A DNA stretch of 64,000 bases from Microbacter margulisiae (GCF_014192515.1 NZ_JACHYB010000001.1:62001-126000); one strand, 5' to 3'; positions 1-9,252 are shown, counted from the first letter of the stretch. A program made the numbers and translations. The notes: generated by a model from the sequence alone, not told the origin.

Positions 1-108
1 GGCTATCATTATGCCTATATGGCAAATGCCGAAATGTGTACAGGTTGTGCATCATGTGCATATGTTTGTCCTGATGCATGTATAACAGTTTATCGAGTTA
101 AAAGTTAA
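1..108 (+). CDS. 4Fe-4S ferredoxin-type subunit, 3' end only
   Basis: The reading frame is open from the window edge to TAA at 106-108 and gives 35 residues. It contains a complete cluster-binding motif CTGCASCAYVCP, the CxxCxxCxxxCP pattern of bacterial-type ferredoxins, with a further cysteine shortly after. The stop lies 5 nt before the next gene, which encodes the alpha-type subunit of a 2-oxoacid:ferredoxin oxidoreductase, so this is probably the delta (ferredoxin) subunit that carries electrons from that enzyme. The N-terminal part and start lie outside the window, so a larger multi-cluster protein cannot be excluded. Confidence 0.85.
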   Translation, partial: GYHYAYMANAEMCTGCASCAYVCPDACITVYRVKS

Positions 109-113
109 ACGTC

Positions 114-1193
114 ATGGAAGAAATAAAACTGATGAAGGGAAACGAAGCCATTGCAGAAGCCGCTATTCGTTGTGGGTGTGATGGATATTTCGGATATCCC
201 ATTACGCCTCAATCTGAAGTATTGGAAACATTAATGGCACTTGAACCTTGGAAAAAGACGGGGATGGTGGTTTTACAAGCAGAAAGTGAAACAGCTTCCA
301 TTAATATGGTTTATGGTGGAGCTGCATGCGGTAAACGTGCTATGACGTCATCATCAAGCCCTGGCATAAGTTTGATGCAGGAAGGACTTTCTTATATAGC
401 TGGAGCAGAACTGCCTTGCGTGGTTGTTAATGTTACCCGCGGTGGACCAGGTTTAGGAACTATTCAACCTAGTCAATCCGATTATTTTCAGACTGTCAAG
501 GGAGGTGGGCATGGTGATTATAAGTTGATCACTCTTGCTCCTGCATCTGTTCAGGAAATGGCAGACTACACATGCTTAGCATTTGACTTAGCATTTAAAT
601 ATCGTAACCCGGTGATGGTGTTATCGGATGGATTGATTGGCCAGATGATGGAAAAAGTTCAGCTTCCTGATTATAAACCACGGCTGACTGATGCCGAAAT
701 TCGGGAAAAATATCCATGGGCTACTCTTGGGAAACAAGGGAGGACTCACCGAAACATTATCACGTCATTAGCTTTGGTTTCTGAAGAGATGGAAAAGGTC
801 AATGATCGTTTGCAAAAAAAATACAGGGAAGTAGAAGCCAATGAAGTCCGTTTTGAAACGTTTTTATGTGATGACGCTGATTATATATTGGTGGCATTTG
901 GATCTTCTGCACGCATTTGCCAAAAATCGGTAGAAATATTGCGTACCGAAGGCGTAAAAGTTGGTCTTTTCCGTCCTATTACACTTTATCCATATCCGTT
1001 TAAGCAGCTTCATGAATACGCCAAACACGTAAAAGGGATGCTTTCTGTTGAAATGAGTGCTGGTCAAATGGTTGAGGATGTAAGATTGGCTGTTAATGGC
1101 CTTGTCCCTGTTGAGTTTTATGGTCGTTACGGAGGTATGATTCCTACGCCGGAAGAAATTGTCACAGCATTAAAAGAAAAATTAATGGCATAA
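114..1193 (+). CDS. vorB: 2-oxoacid:ferredoxin oxidoreductase, alpha-type subunit (VorB/KorA-like)
   Basis: The 359-residue protein matches the alpha subunit of ferredoxin-dependent 2-oxoacid oxidoreductases, which oxidatively decarboxylate 2-oxoacids to acyl-CoA in the cytoplasm. The N-terminal two thirds (about residues 8-240) look like the pyruvate:ferredoxin oxidoreductase pyrimidine-binding domain, with FGYPITPQSE near residue 26 and the Gly-rich segment TRGGPGLGT near residue 108. The C-terminal part (about 250-345) resembles transketolase-like domain II. It follows the ferredoxin gene by 5 nt and precedes the thiamine-diphosphate subunit by 57 nt. Whether the substrate is branched-chain 2-oxoacids or 2-oxoglutarate cannot be decided from sequence alone; VorB is the usual name for such Bacteroidales proteins. 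Confidence 0.9.
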   Translation: MEEIKLMKGNEAIAEAAIRCGCDGYFGYPITPQSEVLETLMALEPWKKTGMVVLQAESETASINMVYGGAACGKRAMTSSSSPGISLMQEGLSYIAGAELPCVVVNVTRGGPGLGTIQPSQSDYFQTVKGGGHGDYKLITLAPASVQEMADYTCLAFDLAFKYRNPVMVLSDGLIGQMMEKVQLPDYKPRLTDAEIREKYPWATLGKQGRTHRNIITSLALVSEEMEKVNDRLQKKYREVEANEVRFETFLCDDADYILVAFGSSARICQKSVEILRTEGVKVGLFRPITLYPYPFKQLHEYAKHVKGMLSVEMSAGQMVEDVRLAVNGLVPVEFYGRYGGMIPTPEEIVTALKEKLMA

Positions 1194-1250
1194 CACAGTT
1201 ATGTCCAGCTATAGTCGTCGGAATAACTGTAATTTCAAAATGGTACAATT

Positions 1251-2012
1251 ATGACATTAGAAGAGATTATAAAACCAGAAAATAAGGTGTACGGAAAAAC
1301 ATCTTTGTTGACTGATACTCCTATGCATTACTGCCCGGGATGTAGTCATGGTGTTATACATAAATTAATTGCCGAAGTTATCGAAGAGCTTGGCATTCAA
1401 GATATCACAATAGGAATAGCTCCGGTAGGATGCGCTGTGTTTGCCTATAATTATATAGATATTGATTGGCAGGAAGCAGCTCACGGTCGTGCTCCAGCAC
1501 TTGCAACTGCTGTGAATCGCTTATTACCTGATCGTTGTGTATTTACGTATCAAGGAGATGGGGATTTGGCTGCCATTGGAACCGCAGAAACAATTCACGC
1601 ATGTAATCGTGGTGAAAATATGACTATTTTCTTTGTTAATAATGGAATTTACGGCATGACTGGTGGGCAGATGGCTCCTACCACTATTGAAGGAATGGTG
1701 ACCTCTACTTCTCCATCTGGAAGGGATGTCCATATGGCTGGGTTTCCATTGAAAATATCAAATATGGTAGCAATGCTTGATGGAACGTGTTATGTAACTC
1801 GTCAAGCTGTGCATACTCCGGCATCTGTCGTTCGGGCAAAAAAAGCTATTCGGAAAGCATTTGAAAATACATTGGCAAAAAAAGGGACTTCGCTTGTTGA
1901 ATTTGTTTCTACCTGTAATTCAGGATGGAAAATGAGCCCTCACCAAGCAAATAAATGGATGTCAGATAACATGTTTCGTGAATACCCGTTGGGTGATCTG
2001 AAGGATAGATAA
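1251..2012 (+). CDS. vorA: 2-oxoacid:ferredoxin oxidoreductase, thiamine-diphosphate subunit
   Basis: At 253 residues this has the length expected of the beta subunit that binds thiamine diphosphate. The family motif CPGCSHG is at residues 28-34, and the cofactor/Mg motif starts with GDGDLAAIGT near residue 99 and closes with NNGIYGMTGGQ near residue 130. It lies between the alpha and gamma subunit genes on the same strand, so the three genes and the upstream ferredoxin gene probably form one operon encoding a four-subunit complex. The substrate (2-oxoisovalerate-type or 2-oxoglutarate) is not determined. Confidence 0.9.
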   Translation: MTLEEIIKPENKVYGKTSLLTDTPMHYCPGCSHGVIHKLIAEVIEELGIQDITIGIAPVGCAVFAYNYIDIDWQEAAHGRAPALATAVNRLLPDRCVFTYQGDGDLAAIGTAETIHACNRGENMTIFFVNNGIYGMTGGQMAPTTIEGMVTSTSPSGRDVHMAGFPLKISNMVAMLDGTCYVTRQAVHTPASVVRAKKAIRKAFENTLAKKGTSLVEFVSTCNSGWKMSPHQANKWMSDNMFREYPLGDLKDR

Positions 2013-2186
2013 TAGATAACTGTTAATCAAATACGGAATTTTAGACAATACAGAAAAAGGCAATTAATGAACAACAAACTTTTGTTCATAACCTACTAAA
2101 GATGAAACACGCAATCCGATGGGCAAATAGAAATATTAATTATCATGCGAGTTCCATCCGGTCTTAAACTAAAAACAAGTTTTTGT

Positions 2187-2738
2187 ATGAAAGAAGAAAT
2201 AATTATAGCAGGTTTTGGCGGACAAGGAGTCCTATCTATGGGGAAAATACTGGCATATTCTGGTTTGATGCAAGGAAAAGAAGTTTCGTGGATGCCATCT
2301 TATGGTCCTGAACAACGTGGTGGTACAGCTAACGTTACTGTTATCTTGAGTGACGAAAAGATCAGCTCTCCCATATTGCAGGCTTATGATACTGCAATTG
2401 TTTTGAACCAACCTTCGTTAGATAAGTTTGAACCTCGTATTAAGAAAGGTGGAACATTGTTGTATGATGGCCATGGTTTTATCAGAGAGCCACAGCGAAC
2501 AGACATAAATATTTATCGCATTGATGCTTTGGAAACGTCTATTTCACTTAACATGTCTAAGGCATTCAATATGTTTATTCTTGGTGGTTTGTTGAAAATA
2601 CGACCGATTGTTGATATTGAGAATGTATTATTGGGACTTAAAAAATCATTGCCGGAGCGACATCATCATTTATTGGGACAAAATGAAAAGGCATTGCGTA
2701 AGGGGATGGAAATTGTAATTCCTGCACATGTCATATAA
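2187..2738 (+). CDS. 2-oxoacid:ferredoxin oxidoreductase, gamma subunit
   Basis: The protein has the gamma-type fold of 2-oxoacid:acceptor oxidoreductases, with the nucleotide-type loop AGFGGQGVLSMGK at its N-terminus and SYGPEQRGGTANV around residue 45. It completes the oxidoreductase encoded upstream. An in-frame ATG at 2145 would add 14 residues, but family members begin just before the AGFGGQG loop, so the ATG at 2187 is preferred (183 residues). The 130-nt-plus spacer to the preceding gene is longer than elsewhere in this operon; I see no terminator in it. Confidence 0.88.
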   Translation: MKEEIIIAGFGGQGVLSMGKILAYSGLMQGKEVSWMPSYGPEQRGGTANVTVILSDEKISSPILQAYDTAIVLNQPSLDKFEPRIKKGGTLLYDGHGFIREPQRTDINIYRIDALETSISLNMSKAFNMFILGGLLKIRPIVDIENVLLGLKKSLPERHHHLLGQNEKALRKGMEIVIPAHVI

Positions 2739-2834
2739 AAAAGCACTGCGATGTTATTTGTATATCACAAAATGATATAATGCAGAAAGCTGATAAAAAA
2801 TAAAGGAGAATATATACAACTAGAGAAAAAAGTG

Positions 2835-2842
2835 TATATTTG
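2835..2842 (+). promoter_or_regulatory. -7 box (TATATTTG) upstream of the small membrane-protein gene
   Basis: The octamer matches the Bacteroidota sigma-ABfrA -7 consensus TAnnTTTG. It lies 117 nt before the start of the 79-codon gene and after the oxidoreductase operon. No good -33 TTTG was found at the usual spacing, so this is tentative. Confidence 0.35.
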
Positions 2843-2958
2843 CTTAGCAAAATGGCTATTTTGTTATCCAAGATATAAAATAAGTTTTTGATTGCCCGAA
2901 ATAGAAAATAGCTGATATATAACTCGTTTAATTGTTTGAAAATTAATGTTTCTACACT

Positions 2959-3198
2959 ATGAAAAATCTTGACAAGATAGAGAAATATATCGCATTAGCT
3001 GTTGTGACTCTTTATTTTGTTGCAGGTGGTTACTTGTTGTTTTGCCATCGTTGTATAGCCATGATGCACAGAGAATTTCGGGTCATTTTAGCTATAGTCT
3101 TGATTTTGTATGGTGGTTATCGTCTGGCGAGGCTCTTGTTGATAAAAAAGAGTGATGAAGACGACGAGGAATATTATGATGACGATGACAGAGAATGA
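2959..3198 (+). CDS. small two-helix membrane protein, function unknown
   Basis: This 79-residue protein has two hydrophobic segments (about residues 12-28 and 40-62) and ends in a very acidic tail rich in Asp and Glu with tyrosines. It overlaps the next ORF's longest possible start by 4 nt and lies 17 nt from that gene's preferred start, so the two are probably co-transcribed. It opens a run of genes leading to the ExbB/ExbD/TonB cluster. I do not recognise a specific family; a role in that envelope machinery is an inference from position only. Confidence 0.7.
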   Translation: MKNLDKIEKYIALAVVTLYFVAGGYLLFCHRCIAMMHREFRVILAIVLILYGGYRLARLLLIKKSDEDDEEYYDDDDRE

Positions 3199-3215
3199 TT
3201 TTTAAATATGACACT

Positions 3216-4172
3216 ATGAAATATTGGGTTTTTCAATCAAAAACTGCGGCTGGAGTAATTATTGCTTTAGCTGTTTTTCTTCTTGTAAGTTGCAATTCTA
3301 AGCCTGTCAAACAAACAGACACCTTCACGTCCGGTCGTATTAAGATTGGAATTGATGATTCATACCGTTTGATGATGGAAGCACAATTGGACGTTTTTAC
3401 CAGCATCTATCGTGACGCTTCTTTTGATACTATTTATAGCGACGAAATAGATATTAAGAATTTGTTTTTGAAAGATTCTATTCCTGCTATGATTGTTAGT
3501 AGTCCGTTGACCAAAGAAGAAACGGACGCCCTGTTAAGTCAACGATATGTAGCACGTTCAACGATTATTGGACAAGATGCTATCGCATTGATCTTGAACA
3601 AGGATAACAAAACAAACAATTTTTTATATGATCAGGTACAGGATATTTTTACAGGAAAAATATCTAAATGGAGTCAGATTGATCCCACTAATCACTTAGG
3701 AAAGTTAAGCGTTGTATTTGATAAACCAGGCTCCTCGAATATTCGGTATTTTATGCATAAATTTAAAATCACGAAATATCCGTCATATTTTGGGGCTACA
3801 AGATCAAACCATGAAATTATTCATTATGTTGAAACTCATAAGAACGCAATAGGAATTTTGAGTGTAAACTGGATAAGTGACCCTCAAGATTCAGTTTCTC
3901 ACAATTTTTTGAAACGTATTCAGGTAGCGGGTATTACATCCTATCCTGGATCTACAAGTGCTAATACTTATTATCAACCTTATCAGGCATATATCGTGTA
4001 TAAATACTATCCTTTCATTCGTAACATCTATTTTATTAATAGACAGACTTATGATGGATTAGCTAGTGGCCTTGATGCGTTTTTGGCTGGGGAAAAAGGG
4101 CAACGCATTATTTTACGTTCAGGTTTAGTGCCGGCAGCTGCTCCGGTAACCATTGTGCAAATTAACCATTAA
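3216..4172 (+). CDS. PstS-like substrate-binding lipoprotein
   Basis: A signal peptide with a lipobox-like end (LLVSCNS, Cys about residue 26) marks a lipoprotein of about 318 residues. The rest resembles PstS-like periplasmic phosphate-binding domains: alternating strands and helices, with KISKWSQIDP and FDKPGSSNIRYFM resembling the PBP-like anion-binding loops. No permease or ATPase genes of a Pst system follow. Instead a TPR gene and the ExbB/ExbD/TonB genes lie downstream, so it may act with that envelope complex rather than in phosphate import. The ATG at 3216 is preferred over 3195 because the signal peptide starts there. Confidence 0.75.
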   Translation: MKYWVFQSKTAAGVIIALAVFLLVSCNSKPVKQTDTFTSGRIKIGIDDSYRLMMEAQLDVFTSIYRDASFDTIYSDEIDIKNLFLKDSIPAMIVSSPLTKEETDALLSQRYVARSTIIGQDAIALILNKDNKTNNFLYDQVQDIFTGKISKWSQIDPTNHLGKLSVVFDKPGSSNIRYFMHKFKITKYPSYFGATRSNHEIIHYVETHKNAIGILSVNWISDPQDSVSHNFLKRIQVAGITSYPGSTSANTYYQPYQAYIVYKYYPFIRNIYFINRQTYDGLASGLDAFLAGEKGQRIILRSGLVPAAAPVTIVQINH

Positions 4173-4228
4173 AAAATCAATAATTAATCAGATTATCAAT
4201 TACAAAAAAGCATGGAGGAATCGTTCTT

Positions 4229-5935
4229 ATGGTAAGTAAACTAAAAACAATTGTATTTGTCACTTTGCTGCTTGTTACATCAGGATGGGCGAGTGAGATA
4301 AAAGCTCAAACTCTGGATGATGCCATTCGGCTGACTCATAGTGAGCAATTTATGGCAGCCAATAAAGCTTATGATGCGTTGGTTACTCAACAACCCCAAA
4401 ATGGTGCTGTTTATTTTTATTATGGACAATTTTATATTCAACGTTATTTGGCAGATACAGCAGCTGTATCACTAAAAAAATCCATAATTTCAGCAACCAA
4501 TGTTTTCAACGAAGGTGTCAAGGCTGATGCTACCAATCCTTTGAATTTTGTAGGGTTGGCTGAAATGTCAATGTTTCAGAAAGATATGACAAAAGCTAAT
4601 GATTATTTGGCTCAAGCTGAAGCATTGTTACCTGGTAAGCATAAAAAAATTAAGATGCCTAAAGATGTTCAGGCTGATGTATATACGAAGATGGCTGATG
4701 CTTATGTGTTGAGTAGTACAAAAGATACAGCCTCTATTTTTAATTATTTAAGAATCGCTGAAAAGTTGGATTCCAAAAATTATGAAATCTATCTTGTAAA
4801 AGGTGATGCATACTTTTATATCTTAAACGATGGATCTAATGCGATTCTGAATTATAACCTTGCTTCTAAGTATAATCCTACATCTGCATCTGCTCAGTTG
4901 CGTATTGGCCAACTTTGGGTACGTTCAAGAAATTATGATGATGCTTTGACTACTTATCTGCAAGTAATTAAGATGGATCCAACATTTGCTCCTGCATACA
5001 AAGAATTAGGATTTTTATATGCACACAAGGGAGATAATGAGAATGCAAAAATTAATTTTCAAAAATTCTTGCAGTTATCCTCTGGAAATGTTGAAGCTCA
5101 ATTACAGTATATCAATACTTTATTTAGCTTGAAGGATTTTACGGAAGCGGGAATTCAGGCTGCAAAAGTTTTAAAGACTGATAGTAGTAATGTAGATGTG
5201 TATAGAGCGTTAGCTTATTCTGATTTCGAAACGGGGAAAATAGATCAAGCTAAAAAAGAATTGGATGATTTTTTCAAGAAGACCAATCCAGACAACATCC
5301 GTACTTCAGATTATGCATATTATGCCAGAACTCTAGCAAAATTGAAACAGGATTCCCTCGCAGGTGTGTATTTTTTGAAAGCTTACCAAGCAGATACATC
5401 ACAAAATAGTTATTTAACAGAAGCAGCAAATATTTTTAATGAAGCTAAATGCTATAAGCAAGCAGCAAAAGTATACCAAATGAAAATTCAATTGGGAGTA
5501 CAAACCTTGGCTGATTATTTTTATTTAGGGTATGATTATTATGCTGACAATAACTTTCATAAATCAGATTCAGCTTTTTCTGTTTTAATTCAAAAAGTAC
5601 CTACGTATATTCCTGCATATATATGGAAAGCTAGGGCTTTATCTATGACAGATCCCGATACAAAAAATGGTGCGGCTTTACCTGCTTATCAGACCTTTCT
5701 TGCTAAAACAGATAGCGATGCGGCCAAATATTCTTCAGAACGAGAGGAGGCATATTCCTATATAACATTCTATTATTTTGTGAAATTCTCGCAATCTAAG
5801 TCACGAGAAGATGCACAACAAGCACTAAATTATGGGGAAAAAGTATTGGCGATTAATCCCAATGACGAAAAGGCAAAGGAAATAATTGATAATATTAAAA
5901 AGAATTTAAGTAGACCAGCTAAACAGGCAAAATGA
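4229..5935 (+). CDS. periplasmic TPR-repeat protein
   Basis: The 568-residue protein starts with a signal peptide (hydrophobic residues about 8-20, cleavage likely after SEIKA) and then consists mainly of tetratricopeptide repeats. Typical TPR helix pairs are visible, for example around residues 225-290 (ASAQLRIGQLW..., APAYKELGFLYAHKG) and near the C-terminus (ALNYGEKVLAINPNDEKA). TPR proteins scaffold complexes; the partner here is unknown. It sits between a PstS-like lipoprotein and the TonB energy-transducing cluster, all on one strand. About 270 nt without a gene separates it from exbB. Confidence 0.82.
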   Translation: MVSKLKTIVFVTLLLVTSGWASEIKAQTLDDAIRLTHSEQFMAANKAYDALVTQQPQNGAVYFYYGQFYIQRYLADTAAVSLKKSIISATNVFNEGVKADATNPLNFVGLAEMSMFQKDMTKANDYLAQAEALLPGKHKKIKMPKDVQADVYTKMADAYVLSSTKDTASIFNYLRIAEKLDSKNYEIYLVKGDAYFYILNDGSNAILNYNLASKYNPTSASAQLRIGQLWVRSRNYDDALTTYLQVIKMDPTFAPAYKELGFLYAHKGDNENAKINFQKFLQLSSGNVEAQLQYINTLFSLKDFTEAGIQAAKVLKTDSSNVDVYRALAYSDFETGKIDQAKKELDDFFKKTNPDNIRTSDYAYYARTLAKLKQDSLAGVYFLKAYQADTSQNSYLTEAANIFNEAKCYKQAAKVYQMKIQLGVQTLADYFYLGYDYYADNNFHKSDSAFSVLIQKVPTYIPAYIWKARALSMTDPDTKNGAALPAYQTFLAKTDSDAAKYSSEREEAYSYITFYYFVKFSQSKSREDAQQALNYGEKVLAINPNDEKAKEIIDNIKKNLSRPAKQAK

Positions 5936-6150
5936 TTGCTTGATAATTTTGAAAACTGCTTTTCGATTTTGATTGAATCAAGTTCTATACATATAGTAAT
6001 CATTTGATTAATATAAGTGTTTTTGGTTTTGTCAAAATCGAAAGTCAGTTTTTTTGTGACACTTGAACCTAAAAGAAATAAGATAAAAATGAATTAAGCG
6101 AAAAAAAAAACAAAACGTTCGTGCACGGTCAGAGAATAACGAATATTTTT

Positions 6151-6158
6151 TATCTTTG
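6151..6158 (+). promoter_or_regulatory. -7 box (TATCTTTG) for the exbB operon
   Basis: TATCTTTG followed by CACC is a classic Bacteroidota -7 element. It lies 49 nt before the preferred ExbB start at 6207 and overlaps the longer start at 6156, which argues against the longer form. No convincing -33 TTTG was found at 19-21 nt. Confidence 0.6.
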
Positions 6159-6206
6159 CACCGTAAGAAAAACCATTATCAATTCAAACCATTAAATTTT
6201 TTTACA

Positions 6207-7031
6207 ATGAGCAAGACAAATCAAAAAAAGCAACAGACATTAGGAGATGCTTTAAGATCTACGCTAACTATTGTAGTTATGCTTGTAGCATTGACAGTAT
6301 CTATTTTAGTTTTCTTGTATGTGATGGGAAATCCTATCAACTTTGAAGGAGGTAATCCAGCTGGACGCCCACTCACTGGGAATTACTTGGGCATTATTTA
6401 CAAAGGGGGAATGATTGTGCCATTGTTGATGACTATCAACTTGGTTATGATTATTTTTGTTATTGAAAGAGCAATTTCTTTAACAATTGCCAAAGGAAAA
6501 GGTCGTTTGAATGTTTTTGTGAAAAATATTCAAGTAGATTTGGACAATGACAAAATTGAAGATGCAATTGCTCGCTGTGATAAACAAAGAGGTTCATTGG
6601 CAAATGTGTTAAAAGCTGGCTTGATGCGTTATCGGGAGTTGCAACATGTTGAAGGAATGGACAAAGACCAAAAAATTGTTGCTCTTCAGAAAGAATTTGA
6701 AGAAGCTACAGCTTTGGAATTACCAATGTTATCCAGAAATCTTGTTATTATTTCAACTATCGCTTCAATTTCAGTGTTAACTGGTCTTCTTGGCACAGTA
6801 TTAGGGATGATTCGTGCATTTGCTGCTTTAGCAAGTTCTGGTGCTCCTGATGCTATCGGTTTGTCAACAGGTATTTCTGAAGCTCTTGTCAATACTGCAT
6901 TTGGTATCGGTGGGTCATTATTAGCGATTGTATTCTTTAACTATTTTACAACGCGTATTGACAACTTCACCTATAAGATTGATGAAGCAGGCTTCACATT
7001 AGTTCAGTCGTTTGCAGCTTCCACGAAATAA
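6207..7031 (+). CDS. exbB: MotA/TolQ/ExbB proton channel family protein
   Basis: ExbB forms the inner-membrane proton channel that, with ExbD, energises TonB. The 274-residue protein has a first membrane helix near residues 18-38, a second near 65-85, a cytoplasmic segment, and two closely spaced helices around residues 175-200 and 220-245. The stretch SISVLTGLLGTVLGMIRAF is the diagnostic ExbB/TolQ/MotA signature. The ORF can be extended to 6156, but that region overlaps a promoter -7 box, so ATG 6207 is chosen. Two ExbD genes and tonB follow on the same strand. Confidence 0.92.
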   Translation: MSKTNQKKQQTLGDALRSTLTIVVMLVALTVSILVFLYVMGNPINFEGGNPAGRPLTGNYLGIIYKGGMIVPLLMTINLVMIIFVIERAISLTIAKGKGRLNVFVKNIQVDLDNDKIEDAIARCDKQRGSLANVLKAGLMRYRELQHVEGMDKDQKIVALQKEFEEATALELPMLSRNLVIISTIASISVLTGLLGTVLGMIRAFAALASSGAPDAIGLSTGISEALVNTAFGIGGSLLAIVFFNYFTTRIDNFTYKIDEAGFTLVQSFAASTK

Positions 7032-7092
7032 AGAGGAATCAGCAGGCGGATTTATTACACAATGACATAAATATTGATAAAATAATAATTCC

Positions 7093-7728
7093 ATGCCAAA
7101 AATAAAATCGGTCGCAAGATCTCCACACGTCGATATGACTCCGATGGTGGACTTATTTACGCTGCTCCTTACTTTTTTCCTATTAACGGCTGTCTTTATC
7201 CCGATGGAACCGGCTCAGATTACAATCCCCGTTTCTGTATCGGCAAAGGCTGTTCCAGATCATAATATCATGACGCTTTATATTGCGCCTGACAAAAGAA
7301 TCTTTTTTAATTACGACAATGGGCAGGATACTTCTTTTCACTATCGCATTCAATTATTAGAAGAGATGGGAGGGCGGTATCACATTAATTTTACACCTGC
7401 TGAATTGAAGCATTTCTCAAATGCAGGTACTTTTGGTTTGCCTATGAAAGACATAAAAGCATGGCTCGATACTAAAAATGCAAAGGATGCCGAACAGTTA
7501 CAGACAGGTATACCTATGGATTCTTTAGATAACCAGCTAGCTTGGTGGGTCAGATTGGGTAGAACTGTTAACCCATATGCTGAGGTTGCAATTAAAGCTG
7601 ACGGAAATGTTGAATTCCCAGTTATTAAAAAGGTACTTGATCTGGTTCAAAGTAACGGAGTAAATAGATTCGACTTCATTACAACTTATGATAAGGAAGA
7701 AGTTGGATTAAAAGATTTACCAAAGTAA
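7093..7728 (+). CDS. exbD: ExbD/TolR family biopolymer transporter (first copy)
   Basis: The 211-residue protein has a single N-terminal membrane helix preceded by VDMTPMVDLFTLLLTFFLLT, the ExbD signature whose Asp (in MVDLF) is the proton-carrying residue. The remainder is a periplasmic domain. It lies 61 nt after exbB and 36 nt before a second, divergent exbD. Paired exbD genes after exbB are common in Bacteroidota; the proteins may form mixed dimers in the channel (inference). Confidence 0.9.
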   Translation: MPKIKSVARSPHVDMTPMVDLFTLLLTFFLLTAVFIPMEPAQITIPVSVSAKAVPDHNIMTLYIAPDKRIFFNYDNGQDTSFHYRIQLLEEMGGRYHINFTPAELKHFSNAGTFGLPMKDIKAWLDTKNAKDAEQLQTGIPMDSLDNQLAWWVRLGRTVNPYAEVAIKADGNVEFPVIKKVLDLVQSNGVNRFDFITTYDKEEVGLKDLPK

Positions 7729-7764
7729 TACTTTTAACACGAAAGATCAAATAAATAAAATAAT

Positions 7765-8394
7765 ATGGCTGAGATAATTCAAGAAGAAAAAAGGCAAAAA
7801 GGAGGAAAGAAAAGACCCAGAAGAGGCGTGGCACGTGTTGACATGACTCCGATGGTTGACTTGATGGCTCTTTTGCTTACCTTTTTTATGCTTACGACAG
7901 CATTCAACAAACCCAAAATAATGGTGATTACCATGCCTGAAAAAGATAATAAGCCTCATGATCAGCCAAAGATTGATGCTAAGAGGACCCTTAATATTCT
8001 TTTGGGTGATAGTGATCGTGTATATTATTATATGGGTATTGCGGATCCAAATAAGCCACTGCCTACATTAATCAAAACGAATTTCAGCAAAGACGGCCTT
8101 CGCAGATTGCTTTTAGAAAAGAACAGGGCTCTTTTTACTAAAATCGTTGATTATAAAAGCGCTAGAGCAAAGGGAAGAATTGTTGTAGCTGATACAACTG
8201 CTGAGAACTATATTAAACAATTGAAGATTGATGATAATGTTGGCCCAATTGTTTTGATAAAGCCTGATGTAAAAGCAAAATATAAAGATGTAGTGGCTAC
8301 TATAGATGAAATGTCCATATGCAATATTGCAAGTTATGCAATTGTTGATTTGAGCCCAACTGAAAAGGATATGCTTAAATCGGCACCTCGATAG
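7765..8394 (+). CDS. exbD: ExbD/TolR family biopolymer transporter (second copy)
   Basis: This 209-residue ExbD paralogue begins with a strongly basic segment (EEKRQKGGKKRPRRG) and then has VDMTPMVDLMALLLTFFMLT, the same membrane-helix signature with the conserved Asp as its upstream neighbour. The periplasmic part is only weakly similar to that of the first ExbD, suggesting non-equivalent roles. It sits 28-34 nt upstream of tonB. Confidence 0.9.
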   Translation: MAEIIQEEKRQKGGKKRPRRGVARVDMTPMVDLMALLLTFFMLTTAFNKPKIMVITMPEKDNKPHDQPKIDAKRTLNILLGDSDRVYYYMGIADPNKPLPTLIKTNFSKDGLRRLLLEKNRALFTKIVDYKSARAKGRIVVADTTAENYIKQLKIDDNVGPIVLIKPDVKAKYKDVVATIDEMSICNIASYAIVDLSPTEKDMLKSAPR

Positions 8395-8428
8395 TTATAT
8401 GATTATTAATACTGAAATTTGAATGGTT

Positions 8429-9187
8429 ATGACTAATGAAAAACAGTATATAGAATCACTAGAGGAAATGGTGTTTAAGAATCGTAATAAAGCTTATGGT
8501 TCTTATCAATTGCGTAAAAAATATAAAAAATATATTCTTATTGCATTGGCCTCTGCACTATTCCTCTTTGCGGTTATTATTGCTTATCCCTTGATTAAAA
8601 GTATTTTGGAACAAGGGAACGCAGGTAGACAAACACAAACGGAGACAACTGTTGAGTTGATAAACCCAAACAACACACCACCACCACCACCACCACCTCC
8701 TCCTCCTAAAAAGTTAATAGAGAAGGTGAAATTTGTGGCTCCTAAAGTGACAACTGATACGACACAGGTATCAAAGGATTTTGGAAAACAGTCTAAATTA
8801 AATGAAACTGTTAACCAATTACCTCCTCCTCCTGTAGTAAAAAAGCAAGAGGTAATTGAAACACCTAAGCAAGACAATCAGATATTTATGATTGTTGAGC
8901 AAATGCCTCAATTCCCTAATGGAGATATTAATGCTTATTTAAGTTCTCACATTAAATATCCGGTTGTTGCCCAAGAGAATGGGATTCAAGGACGAGTTAT
9001 TGTACAATTTGTTGTTAACCAAGATGGTTCAATTGTAGATGTAACCGTTGTTCGTGGAGTTGACCCGAGTCTTGATAAGGAAGCGGTTCGCGTTATTGAA
9101 GGAATGCCTAAATGGATTCCAGGGAAACAAGGTGGCAAGCCTGTACGTGTTAAATTTACACTTCCTGTAAACTTTAAACTACAATAG
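8429..9187 (+). CDS. tonB: energy transducer TonB
   Basis: TonB spans the periplasm and transmits the proton-motive force captured by ExbB/ExbD to outer-membrane receptors, such as the TonB-dependent receptor encoded later in this window. The protein has a cytoplasmic start, a membrane helix near residues 36-57, a run of about ten prolines near residue 88, and a C-terminal TonB domain (about 160-252) with YPVVAQENGIQGRVIVQF and a final VKFTLPVNFKL. An ATG at 8423 gives two more residues; MTNEKQY at 8429 is the more typical beginning. The proline run is encoded by CCA/CCT repeats, so length variation is plausible. Confidence 0.92.
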   Translation: MTNEKQYIESLEEMVFKNRNKAYGSYQLRKKYKKYILIALASALFLFAVIIAYPLIKSILEQGNAGRQTQTETTVELINPNNTPPPPPPPPPPKKLIEKVKFVAPKVTTDTTQVSKDFGKQSKLNETVNQLPPPPVVKKQEVIETPKQDNQIFMIVEQMPQFPNGDINAYLSSHIKYPVVAQENGIQGRVIVQFVVNQDGSIVDVTVVRGVDPSLDKEAVRVIEGMPKWIPGKQGGKPVRVKFTLPVNFKLQ

Positions 9188-9208
9188 TTTTTTAGCTCAA
9201 TAGAATTA

Positions 9209-9238
9209 AAACCGTTTGGCGTATATGTCAAACGGTTT
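9209..9238 (+). terminator. Rho-independent terminator after tonB
   Basis: A 10-bp perfect stem (AAACCGTTTG at 9209-9218, complement at 9229-9238) with a 10-nt loop runs into a T tract. It lies 22 nt after the tonB stop and separates the Exb/Ton operon from hflX. Confidence 0.85.
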
Positions 9239-9252
9239 TTTTACTTAAACAT

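Noticed and set aside
8584..8877. 97-codon minus-strand ORF with a poly-glycine run
   Set aside because: It is the antisense of the proline-rich segment of TonB; the glycine run is the mirror of CCA/CCT repeats.
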